A stretch of 64,000 nucleotides of DNA from Rhodoplanes tepidamans (GTDB lineage Bacteria; Pseudomonadota; Alphaproteobacteria; Rhizobiales; Xanthobacteraceae), in contig NZ_JAUSUJ010000021.1 of assembly GCF_030813915.1 (NCBI RefSeq), positions 1 through 64,000 of the forward strand, in the 5' to 3' direction. Shown here piece by piece: positions 8,846 through 15,899 of the stretch. Positions within the stretch are counted from its first letter, which is position 1; each line of letters starts with the position of its first letter. The position numbers and the translations under genes are program-made. The notes beneath the pieces are model-generated. The model was given only the letters and a program-made list of their open reading frames with translations, was not told where the DNA came from and searched no databases.

Positions 8846-9144
8846 CCGCGGGCGGGCGGCGCCATGGGGGACCGGGCGACCCGGCACTCGACAGGAGAGG
8901 CCGCCGGGTGGGGCTCTCCCCCTCTCCCCGACCCTCCCCCACGAGGGGGGAGGGGACGCAGGAGCCGAAGCGCTGGTCTGCTCTGATCCGTCCGTCTTCG
9001 GGTCATGCTGATCCGACCACGCGCCGCAGCGTGCTCCCTCCCCCCTCGTGGGGGAGGGTCGGGGAGAGGGGGAGAGCCACGACCTCCGCGCCAGCCGGCG
9101 CGAGCCTCTGCATGCCCCCTGCGGTTCGCAGGCCGCGGCCATGA
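8842..9144 (+). other. 100-codon linker frame bridging petR and the kinase
   Basis: An open frame starts at the ATG that overlaps the petR stop and ends at the TGA that overlaps the kinase start (ATGA at both junctions). Its codons are largely made from the two inverted repeat arms and the peptide resembles no family that I know. It may be translated only as a coupling device between petR and the kinase, or it may be chance. Positions 8846-9140 hold no other gene. Confidence 0.3.
8912..9078. repeat. Perfect 43-bp inverted repeat between petR and the kinase
   Basis: The left arm 8912-8954 is the exact reverse complement of the right arm 9036-9078, separated by 81 bp. Each arm holds CTCTCCCC and CCCTCCCCCACGAGGGGGGAGGG, the family C palindrome motif, here in a longer and perfectly conserved form. 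In RNA the arms would give a very stable 43-bp stem inside the petR-kinase message. Confidence 0.9.
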
Positions 9145-10550
9145 CCACGATCGACGGCGGCCTCGCACGGCTGCGCAGCGCCGCCGGCCGGGTCGCCGCC
9201 GCCGCGGGGCGGGTGGCGTCGGTGTGGGACCGCGTCGGCCGCGCCCTCAAGGGCGTGCTGCCGACCCGCCTCTACGCCCGCACGCTGCTGATCATCATCG
9301 CCCCGATGGTGATCCTGCAGTCGGTGGTCGCCTTCGTGTTCATGGAGCGCCACTGGAACACGGTGACGCGCCGCCTCTCCGCCGCCGTGACTCAGGACAT
9401 CGCGGCGCTGATCGACGTCTACCAGTCCTATCCGCAGGACGCCGACTACACGACGCTGCGCCGCATCGCCCAGCAGCGGCTCGGCCTGGTCGTCGACGTG
9501 CTGCCCGGCACCGGGCTGCCGCCGGTCGGGCCGAAGCCGTTCTTCTCGCTGCTCGACCAGGCGCTGTCGCGCGAGATCAGCCTGCAGATCGGCCGGCCGT
9601 TCTGGATCGACACGGTGGGGCGCTCGTCGCTGGTCGAGATCCGCATCCAGCTCGATCGCAACGTGCTGCGCGTCTTCGCCCGCCGCAACGCCGCCTATGC
9701 GTCGAACTCGGAGATCTTCCTGCTGTGGATGGTGGGCACCTCGCTGGTGCTGATCACCATCGCGATCCTGTTCCTGCGCAACCAGATCCGGCCGATCCTG
9801 CGGCTCACCGAGGCAGTCGAGAGCTTCGGCAAGGGCCGCGACGTGCCGAACTTCGGGCCGCGCGGCGCCCAGGAGGTGCGGCGCGCCGCGCTCGCCTTCA
9901 TCGAGATGAAGCGCCGCGTCGAGCGCGCCATCGAGCAGCGCACCACCATGCTGGCCGGCGTCTCGCACGATCTGCGCACCGTGCTGACGCGGTTCAAGCT
10001 CGAGCTGGCGCTGCTCGGCGACGGGCCGGAGCTCGACGCGCTGAAGAAGGACGTCGACGAGATGGCCCGCATGGTCGAGGCCTATCTCGCCTTCGCCCGC
10101 GGCGATTCCGGCGAGCAGGCGGAGCCGACCGACATGGCCGCGTTCCTCGACGAGCTGAAGGCCGACGCCGAGCGCGCCGGCCACCGCACCAGCGTCGCCT
10201 TCCACGGCCATCCGATCGTGACGGTGCGGCCGCACGCCTTCCGCCGCTGCCTCGCCAACCTGGTGTCGAACGCCGCCCGCTTCGCCGGCGAGATCGCCAT
10301 CACGGGCCACCGCGACCACCGCTGGCTCACCGTCACGGTCGACGACGACGGCCCCGGCATCCCGACCGCCTCGCGCGAGGACGTGTTCAAGCCCTTCCTG
10401 CGCCTCGACGACGCACGCAACCAGGACGAAGGCGGCACCGGCCTCGGCCTCGCCATCGCCCGCGACATCGTCCGCTCCCACGGCGGCGACATCACGCTGG
10501 GCGACAGCCCCCTCGGCGGGTTGAGAGCGACGGTGCGGATTCCGGTGTGA
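9141..10550 (+). CDS. Sensor histidine kinase (EnvZ-type)
   Basis: This inner-membrane kinase has 469 aa. One membrane segment lies near residues 45-70 (TLLIIIAPMVILQSVVAF) and a second near 193-212, with a periplasmic loop between them. A HAMP-like region follows. The H-box is LAGVSHDLRTVLTRFKLE near residue 270. The ATP-binding domain has the N-box CLANLVSNAARFAG, DDDGPGIP and GGTGLGLAI. It is the probable partner of the preceding PetR-like regulator. ATG 9141 is preferred because the frame upstream is repeat-derived. Confidence 0.92.
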   Translation: MTTIDGGLARLRSAAGRVAAAAGRVASVWDRVGRALKGVLPTRLYARTLLIIIAPMVILQSVVAFVFMERHWNTVTRRLSAAVTQDIAALIDVYQSYPQDADYTTLRRIAQQRLGLVVDVLPGTGLPPVGPKPFFSLLDQALSREISLQIGRPFWIDTVGRSSLVEIRIQLDRNVLRVFARRNAAYASNSEIFLLWMVGTSLVLITIAILFLRNQIRPILRLTEAVESFGKGRDVPNFGPRGAQEVRRAALAFIEMKRRVERAIEQRTTMLAGVSHDLRTVLTRFKLELALLGDGPELDALKKDVDEMARMVEAYLAFARGDSGEQAEPTDMAAFLDELKADAERAGHRTSVAFHGHPIVTVRPHAFRRCLANLVSNAARFAGEIAITGHRDHRWLTVTVDDDGPGIPTASREDVFKPFLRLDDARNQDEGGTGLGLAIARDIVRSHGGDITLGDSPLGGLRATVRIPV

Positions 10551-10593
10551 GGGGATCGCAGGCCGCAGCCGCAGCTCCTTCGCAGCAGCTCCT

Positions 10594-10676
10594 TCGTAGC
10601 CCGGGCGGAGCGCCAGCGGCGGCCGGGAGGGGCCGTGCCGCTAGTCCCGGGTTTCGCCGGCTCGCCCCGCGCTACC
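10594..10676. repeat. Family B palindromic intergenic repeat
   Basis: The element starts TCGTAGCCCGGGCGGAGCG and ends with a degenerate CGCGCTACC. The middle carries GGCCGTGCCG and CCCGGGTTTCG. Related copies lie at 11669-11753 and 13240-13320. It occupies the gap between the kinase gene and the lipoprotein gene, which otherwise holds only a short AT-rich stretch (10757-10795) likely to include the promoter. Confidence 0.65.
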
Positions 10677-10811
10677 CGTCCACGCTTCGCCCGGCCTCGA
10701 CGCCCGGTCGCCCGGTCGCTCGGCTGCCGATCGCCTCGGGCGGCGCATCGACGGCTCTTGAATTAAGAAACTCTTCAGTTTACGAATTCGGCGCACTGCC
10801 GCGGAGCGCCG

Positions 10812-11648
10812 ATGTCCGTTCGCTGTCTGACTGTCCTGCTGATGGCGACGACGCTGGCGTCGTGTGCCTCGGCGACCCTGACCGAGAGCGGTCAGCTGTC
10901 CTCCTATGCCGGCCTCCAGACGAGCAACGGCGTGCTCACCCGGGCGAAGGTGCGGGCCGAGAAGGACGCCGTGCTGGCCGCCCGGGCGGTCAGCCTGACC
11001 CCGGCCGTGGTCGCGGCGGAGGCTGCGGCCTCGGGGCTGTCGCCCAAGGAGCTGCGCCTCGTCGGGAATGCCATCGACCGGGCGCTGTGCCGTGACCTCA
11101 GCCGGCGTTTCGTCATGGTCGACAGCGGCCAGCCGGCCGATCTCGTGCTGACCGTGGCGATCACCCGGATCGAGAAGACCGACACGACCGCGGCGGGCGC
11201 CTCGGTGGTCACCGGGATCGGCAGCAAGGTGGCCGGAGCCGTCACCGGGGCGCCGGTGCCCTCGATGCGGATTCCCATCGGGCTCGGCGGCCTCTCCGTC
11301 GAGGCCGAAGCCAGGGATCGGACCGGGCATCAGGTCGCGGCGCTCATCTGGGCCCGCGGGGCCGACATGTTCACGACCAAGGCGCGGGTGGCGAGCGACG
11401 GCGACGCCCATCAGCTCGCCGCGGAGTTCGCGGCCGACTTCGCCAAGCTGATCGTCACCGGCGACGACCCGATGGCGGCGTCGGCGCCCAGCGTCCCCTC
11501 CACCGAGCGGATCGGCGAGTATTTCGGGGCGGAGGCCAAGTCCGCCGCGTGCCGCCGCTTCGGCAAGGACCCGGGTCTCGGCGATACCCTCGGCGGCGCC
11601 ATCGGCCTGCCGCCCGAGTGGACGGACAAGGGGCCGGCGGACCCGTGA
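10812..11648 (+). CDS. DUF3313-like outer-membrane or periplasmic lipoprotein
   Basis: The 278-aa product has a lipoprotein signal: a short N-region, a hydrophobic run, then LASC near residue 17, so Cys would be lipidated. The body (LTESGQLSSYAGLQ, then a DLVLTVAITRIEKTDT strand) resembles DUF3313 lipoproteins. Their function is not established. It is flanked on both sides by family B repeats and is followed by a convergent tetR. AT-rich DNA containing TTGAATTAAG just upstream suggests a promoter of its own. Confidence 0.8.
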   Translation: MSVRCLTVLLMATTLASCASATLTESGQLSSYAGLQTSNGVLTRAKVRAEKDAVLAARAVSLTPAVVAAEAAASGLSPKELRLVGNAIDRALCRDLSRRFVMVDSGQPADLVLTVAITRIEKTDTTAAGASVVTGIGSKVAGAVTGAPVPSMRIPIGLGGLSVEAEARDRTGHQVAALIWARGADMFTTKARVASDGDAHQLAAEFAADFAKLIVTGDDPMAASAPSVPSTERIGEYFGAEAKSAACRRFGKDPGLGDTLGGAIGLPPEWTDKGPADP

Positions 11649-11668
11649 CCGCCGCCACCGGGCCCCGT

Positions 11669-11753
11669 TCGTAGCCCGGGCGGAGCGCCAGCGACGGCCG
11701 GGACGGGCCGTGCCGCGGATCCCGGGTTTCGTTTCATTCGACCCGGGCTACGA
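11669..11753. repeat. Family B palindromic repeat that supplies the tetR stop codon
   Basis: The ends TCGTAGCCCGGG and CCCGGGCTACGA are perfect inverted repeats. Positions 11691-11731 are identical to 13261-13301 (41 of 41 bp). The minus-strand tetR gene runs into the element, and its TAG stop (11750-11748) is part of the repeat terminus. Confidence 0.8.
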
Positions 11754-12338
11754 CGCCGGTGGCTCCGCCCCCACGCCCTCGATCGCGGCGACCATCGCGG
11801 CGACGGCGGCGTCCGGCGCGAGGCCGGCGTCGCGCACCAGGGTGCGCCAGGTGAAGAAGCTCAGCGCCACCGCCAGCATCGCCTGCTGCATCGGGTCGAG
11901 CCCGTCGCCGAGCACCGCGCGGCAGGTCGCCATCGGCGGCCCGAGGCGCAGCTCGTTGACCTCGCGGGTCAAGGCGTGGTGCTCGGCGTCACGCAGCACG
12001 CAGCCGGCCAGCGCCGCATTGCGCCCGTACCAATCGTAGAGCGCCGTGAGCCCGGTGCGCAGCCGCTCGCGCCGGTCGGCGATCGCCCGCCACGGCGCCG
12101 CGTCGGGCAGCGGATCGCGCTCCATCGTCAGGCCGGAGCAGGCGAGGAGCAGGCTGCGCTCGTCGGGAAAGTGGGCATAGAGCGTGTGGCGCTGCACGCC
12201 GGCGCGCTCCGCCACCATGCTGAACGTGGTCTGGGCCGGGCCGACGCTGCCGTGCAGGTCGACCGCCGCCTCGACGATGCGCAGCCGCGTCTGCGCCTGC
12301 TGCTCGGCGCGGCGCTTGAGCGTGTAGGGACGGGCCAT
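11748..12338 (-). CDS. TetR/AcrR-family transcriptional regulator
   Basis: The 196-aa product starts MARPYTLKRRAEQQAQTR. It has the TetR helix-turn-helix (TTFSMVAERAGVQRHTLYAHF) at about residues 36-57 and a variable ligand-binding C-terminal half. It is divergent from the metallo-beta-lactamase-fold gene at 12473, with a perfect 12-bp palindrome between them, so it probably controls that gene and itself. ATG 12338 matches the usual TetR N-terminus; the longer open frame upstream runs into the intergenic operator. The last codons and the stop come from a family B repeat. Confidence 0.9.
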   Translation of the reverse strand: MARPYTLKRRAEQQAQTRLRIVEAAVDLHGSVGPAQTTFSMVAERAGVQRHTLYAHFPDERSLLLACSGLTMERDPLPDAAPWRAIADRRERLRTGLTALYDWYGRNAALAGCVLRDAEHHALTREVNELRLGPPMATCRAVLGDGLDPMQQAMLAVALSFFTWRTLVRDAGLAPDAAVAAMVAAIEGVGAEPPAS

Positions 12339-12366
12339 TCGCGATTCCGATGCACGATGTCGTGTA

Positions 12367-12378
12367 GTCAATATTGAC
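12367..12378. promoter_or_regulatory. Perfect palindrome, candidate TetR operator
   Basis: GTCAATATTGAC is a perfect 12-bp palindrome located 29 bp from the tetR start and 95 bp from the divergent gene. Imperfect dyads CACGA-TG-TCGTG (about 12353-12364) and CACGAGCTTGTG (about 12399-12410) lie on either side. Its position suits autoregulation and control of both genes. Confidence 0.5.
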
Positions 12379-12472
12379 GGGAGCGGCAAAGTTCGATACA
12401 CGAGCTTGTGCACCCAAATGAGGCGAAAGTCCACGGGGCGGGGACACGTTCGAACCGGAGGAGACGAGACCC

Positions 12473-13222
12473 ATGGAGACCCGCGTCACCGAGATCGCCG
12501 ACGCCATCTACCGGCTGTCGACCTTCGTGCCCGACATCGCGCCGCCGGCCGGCTTCACGTTCAACCAGTTCCTCGTCCTCGGCGACGAGCCGCTGATGTT
12601 CCACACCGGCCTGCGCAAGATGTTCGGGCTCAACCGCGCGGCGCTCGCCCGCATCCTGCCGCCGGAGCGGCTGCGCTGGATCACCTTCGGCCACTTCGAG
12701 GCGGACGAGTGCGGCGCCATGAACGAATGGCTCGCGGCGGCGCCGCAGGCGACCGCGGCGCACGGGCAGACCGGGTGCCTGGTGTCGCTGAACGACTTTT
12801 CCGACCGGGCTCCGCGCGTGCTCGCCGACGGCGAGGTGATCGACCTCGGCGGCAAGCGCGTGCGCTTCATCGACACGCCGCACACCCCGCACGGCTGGGA
12901 CGCCGGCGTGCTGTTCGAGGAGACCACCGGCACGCTCCTGTGCGGCGACCTGTTCACCCAGCTCGGCGACGACCGCGCCGTCACCGACGGCGACGTCGTC
13001 GGCCCGGCGATCGCGGCCGAGGACATGTTCCGCTACTCGGCGCTGGCGCCCGGCATGGGCCGGACGATCCGCAGCCTCGCCGCGCTCGCGCCGCGCACGC
13101 TCGCCCTCATGCACGGCCCGTCCTTCACGGGCGACGGCACCGCTGCCCTGCACGCGCTGGCGGACGACTACGACCGTCGCGTCACGGACGAGGTCGCCGA
13201 GGCGCTCCGCGCCGCCGCCTGA
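12473..13222 (+). CDS. Metallo-beta-lactamase-fold protein of the ODP (flavodiiron-like) type
   Basis: The 249-aa protein resembles the diiron oxidase domain of flavodiiron proteins but has no flavodoxin domain. Likely metal ligands are in GHFEADECGAM (H, E, D), TPHTPHGWD (H), LLCGDLFTQ (D) and LMHGPSF (H). Where the classical motif has HxExDH, this protein has HxExDE. The substrate is unknown; O2 or NO reduction would need a partner electron carrier. ATG 12473 follows GGAGGAGACGAG. The gene is divergent from a TetR regulator that probably controls it. Confidence 0.85.
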   Translation: METRVTEIADAIYRLSTFVPDIAPPAGFTFNQFLVLGDEPLMFHTGLRKMFGLNRAALARILPPERLRWITFGHFEADECGAMNEWLAAAPQATAAHGQTGCLVSLNDFSDRAPRVLADGEVIDLGGKRVRFIDTPHTPHGWDAGVLFEETTGTLLCGDLFTQLGDDRAVTDGDVVGPAIAAEDMFRYSALAPGMGRTIRSLAALAPRTLALMHGPSFTGDGTAALHALADDYDRRVTDEVAEALRAAA

Positions 13223-13239
13223 CGCCGCCGCGCCGATGT

Positions 13240-13320
13240 TCGTAGCCCGAGCGGAGCGCAGCGACGGCCGGGACGGGCCGTGCCGCGGATCCCGGGTTTC
13301 GCGGGCGCGACCCGGGCTGC
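13240..13320. repeat. Family B palindromic intergenic repeat
   Basis: The element begins TCGTAGCCCGAGCGGAGCG and ends CGACCCGGGCTGC. The core 13261-13301 is identical to 11691-11731. It lies just after the metallo-beta-lactamase-fold gene and may also stop its transcription. Confidence 0.75.
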
Positions 13321-13377
13321 AGGCTCAGGTGGCAAGCCGCCCGACCGTCCGGCGCCCTTCGCGGAGAAAAACTTTCG

Positions 13378-13414
13378 CCGTCGCCACCGTCGCGCGACGG
13401 TGCGCCGGCGACGG
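13378..13414. repeat. Nested perfect palindrome
   Basis: CCGTCGCC (13378-13385) pairs with GGCGACGG (13407-13414). Between them sits the perfect 16-bp palindrome ACCGTCGCGCGACGGT (13386-13401). It follows an A-rich patch and precedes another (GGGGAAAAATCC). Confidence 0.7.
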
Positions 13415-13527
13415 ACGACGGCGGGGGAAAAATCCGGCGGCGAGGCGGGTCGACGCGGACGGCGAGGCGTCGCGGCGAGGGCGGCGAGGCGTCGCGACGG
13501 CGGCCGGCGGATTCCGCTCGGGCGGGC

Positions 13528-13555
13528 TTGCGAAAAGAGAAAAAATTCCTATAAT
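13528..13555 (+). promoter_or_regulatory. Near-consensus sigma-70 promoter
   Basis: TTGCGA (13528-13533), a 16-bp A-rich spacer and a perfect TATAAT (13550-13555) stand out in DNA of about 70% GC. Transcription would start near 13562 and run through the structured stretch towards the ThDP enzyme gene, over 600 nt downstream. Confidence 0.55.
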
Positions 13556-13836
13556 GGATCCGTCCTGCTCGTCGAGGGACGTCGACCGGTGACGTCGGGC
13601 GGCGGAGCAGGCCGGGGTGGGGTCCTTGCGGGCCGTCCCCGGTCGCCGGAGCTCCCGGGAAAGCCGGCCGGCGAATGCGGCGCCTGCGGGTCCGGCCTCG
13701 TCCGCCGGGCTCCCGGGGGTTTTCGGGGCTCCGCCCTCCGGGCACCACGACCCGGGCGCGAGGAGCATCGCTGAAGAGGCGTTCGGCCCGGTCGGCCGGA
13801 CGCTGCAAGCGCGGCCCGATCACCGAAAATCGCCGC

Positions 13837-13929
13837 GGTGGAGCGCCGGGAGGCGGGCGCATCGACGTTTCGATGCGCGCCGCGCTTCCACGAGCGCGGA
13901 TCCGGTGTGGCGCCTCCCGGCGCTCCGCC
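13837..13929 (+). other. Three-way-junction inverted repeat, possible structured RNA
   Basis: The outer stem pairs 13840-13855 with 13911-13926, 16 bp without mismatch, extendable by a G-U and two G-C pairs. Inside are two hairpins: 13857-13865 with 13870-13878 (9 bp, loop CGTT) and 13880-13886 with 13893-13899 (7 bp, loop TCCACG). Together they form a compact three-way junction. It resembles no RNA family that I know. It could be a small RNA domain, a cis-acting leader element or a DNA cruciform. Confidence 0.45.
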
Positions 13930-14177
13930 TCCCTCGGCCCGTCTCGTCGGGGCCGGGCACGGGTCATGGGCACACCCCGGGCGCGGCGCGCGTCGCGGGA
14001 GCGATGGAGGCGTGGGATGCTTGCCGGCGCGGCCTGTCTCGGTGTCCGGGGCATCGCGAACGCCGTCGGGCCGCGGTGCGGTTGGCCGCCGGCGACGGCT
14101 GGTGTAACGCGTCCCCGAAACCGGGCCGCCGGCGCGACGCGTGTCCCGGTCCGGTCGGTTCGCAGGGGTTCAGTCGC

Positions 14178-15719
14178 ATGAATGGTGCCGAAAGCCTCGT
14201 TCGCACGCTGGTGGCGAGCGGCGTCGAGGTCTGCTTCGCCAATCCCGGCACGTCGGAGATGCATTTCGTCGCCGCGCTCGACACGGTGCCGGGGATGCGG
14301 GCCGTGCTGTGCCTGTTCGAGGGCGTCGCCACCGGCGCGGCCGACGGCTACGCCCGGATGGCCGGCAGGCCCGCCGCGACGCTGCTGCATCTCGGGCCCG
14401 GCTTCGCCAACGGCATCGCCAACCTGCACAACGCCCGCAAGGCGCGGGTGCCGATCGTCAACGTGGTCGGCGACCACGCGACCACGCACCAGCGCTTCGA
14501 CGCGCCGCTGACCGCCGACGTGGCCGCCATGGTGCGGCCGGTGTCGCACTGGGTCGAATCCTGCCGCGACGCCCGTAGCGTGGCGGCCGCGGCGGCGCGC
14601 GCCGTGCAGGCGGCCCGCGAGGCGCCGGGCCGCATCGCCAGCCTGATCCTGCCGGCCGACACCGCCTGGTCGCCGGCCGCCGGGCCGTCGCCGCGGCTGC
14701 CCGTGCACGCTCCGGCGCCGGTGTCGGACGCGGCGGTCGCCCGCGCGGTCGCGGCGCTGCGGGCCGGCCGCACGGCCCTGCTGCTGCGTGCCGAGGCGCT
14801 GCGCGGCGACGGGCTCGCGGCAGCCGGCCGCATCGCCGCGGCGACCGGTGCGCGGCTCGTCTGCGACACCTTCGCCCCCAGGATCGAGCGCGGCGCCGGG
14901 CGGGTGCGGGTCGAGCGCCTGCCGTACCGGCCGGAGCCGGCCATCGCGATGCTGTCCGGCACCGAGACGCTGATCCTGGTCGGCACCCAGGCGCCGATTG
15001 CGTTCTTCGGCTATCCGGACCAGCCGAGCGAGCTGACGCCGCCCGGCTGCACGCCGCTGGTGCTGGCCCATCCGCACGAGGACGGCGCCGCGGCGCTCGA
15101 AGCCGTCGCCGACGCGCTCGGCGCGGTCGCGCCGGCGCCGGTGGCGCCGTTCCGCATCCCGGAGCGGCCGCCGGCCGGGCGGCTCGATCCCGGCTCGCTG
15201 ATGCGGATCGTCGGCCGCCACCTGCCCGACGACGCGATCGTCAGCGACGAGAGCATCACGGGCGGCTTCCAGCACTACGCCGTGCTCGACACCGCGGCGC
15301 CGCACGACTTCCTCAGCCTCGCCGGCGGCGCCATCGGCGACGGCCTGCCGGTGGCGACCGGCGCCGCCGTCGCCTGCCCGGACCGCAAGGTGGTGGTGCT
15401 GCAGGCCGACGGCAGCGCCATGTACACGCTGCAGGCGCTGTGGACGCAGGCCCGCGAGAGGCTCGACGTGGTGACGATCGTCTACGCCAACCGCGCCTAC
15501 AAGGTGCTGATGGACGAGTTGCGCATCGTCGGCGCCGCCGAGGGGAGCGGCAAGGCCCAGGCGCTGTTCGACCTCGCCGACCCGGTGCTCGACTGGGTGC
15601 GGCTCGCCGAAGGCATGGGAGTCGAGGCCGTGCGGGTCGACGAGACCGGTGCCTTCGAGGACGCGCTGGCGTCCGCCGTCGCGGCGCGCGGGCCGCGCCT
15701 GATCGAAGCGGTGGTATGA
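14178..15719 (+). CDS. Thiamine-diphosphate enzyme, acetolactate synthase large-subunit family
   Basis: The 513-aa protein has the three-part ThDP fold. The N-terminal Pyr domain includes the catalytic glutamate in CLFEGVATGAADGYARMAG near residue 50. The C-terminal PP domain has the cofactor motif DGSAMYTLQALW followed by ANRAYKVL. The first glycine of the usual GDG is alanine here, as I recall for related rhizobial sequences. There is no neighbouring small subunit and it is shorter than true biosynthetic AHAS (about 560-590 aa), so it is more likely a decarboxylase or carboligase of unknown substrate. The frame stays open for 187 codons upstream, but family similarity starts at ATG 14178. 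Confidence 0.85.
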   Translation: MNGAESLVRTLVASGVEVCFANPGTSEMHFVAALDTVPGMRAVLCLFEGVATGAADGYARMAGRPAATLLHLGPGFANGIANLHNARKARVPIVNVVGDHATTHQRFDAPLTADVAAMVRPVSHWVESCRDARSVAAAAARAVQAAREAPGRIASLILPADTAWSPAAGPSPRLPVHAPAPVSDAAVARAVAALRAGRTALLLRAEALRGDGLAAAGRIAAATGARLVCDTFAPRIERGAGRVRVERLPYRPEPAIAMLSGTETLILVGTQAPIAFFGYPDQPSELTPPGCTPLVLAHPHEDGAAALEAVADALGAVAPAPVAPFRIPERPPAGRLDPGSLMRIVGRHLPDDAIVSDESITGGFQHYAVLDTAAPHDFLSLAGGAIGDGLPVATGAAVACPDRKVVVLQADGSAMYTLQALWTQARERLDVVTIVYANRAYKVLMDELRIVGAAEGSGKAQALFDLADPVLDWVRLAEGMGVEAVRVDETGAFEDALASAVAARGPRLIEAVV

Positions 15720-15899
15720 CGGGATGTCTTACGGTTGCGCTTCTTGCATGGCGGGCATGCGGATCAGGAATCAATCCGTTGCACTACGCTCGTTTTGTGG
15801 GCGCCCTGCACGCGAAGTGCGCGAGGCGCACGCGAGCGACCACCGCTCCCCATATCGGCAGTCGCTTTCGCCGCGGCCGGTGTCCCGGGGGGAATTTCC

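Larger units (their letters stand above)
13321..14177. other. Gene-free, palindrome-rich stretch
   Basis: No frame here encodes a recognisable protein. The stretch holds a nested palindrome (13378-13414), direct GGCGAGGCGTCGCG repeats (about 13461-13497), a near-consensus sigma-70 promoter (13528-13555) and a three-way-junction inverted repeat (13837-13929). A further hairpin, CGGCCC/GGGCCG, lies at 13935-13955. The density of dyads and the promoter pointing into the stretch suggest a structured transcript or a long leader for the ThDP enzyme gene at 14178. Confidence 0.5.

Noticed and set aside
13617-14177. N-terminal extension of the ThDP enzyme by 187 codons
   Set aside because: The extension has no fold or motif and consists of hairpin-rich DNA. 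The ThDP Pyr domain starts at 14178.
15370-15480. Loss of the ThDP motif because GDG reads ADG
   Set aside because: The Asp, the following Ser-Ala-Met-Tyr and the later Asn are intact, and I recall this substitution in related rhizobial proteins. It is not evidence of a dead enzyme.
15720-15899. A sigma-54 promoter for the symporter gene, as in rhizobial dctA
   Set aside because: I could not find a GG-N10-GC element with the required TGGCAC-N5-TTGC form, and the protein N-terminus is unlike classical DctA.
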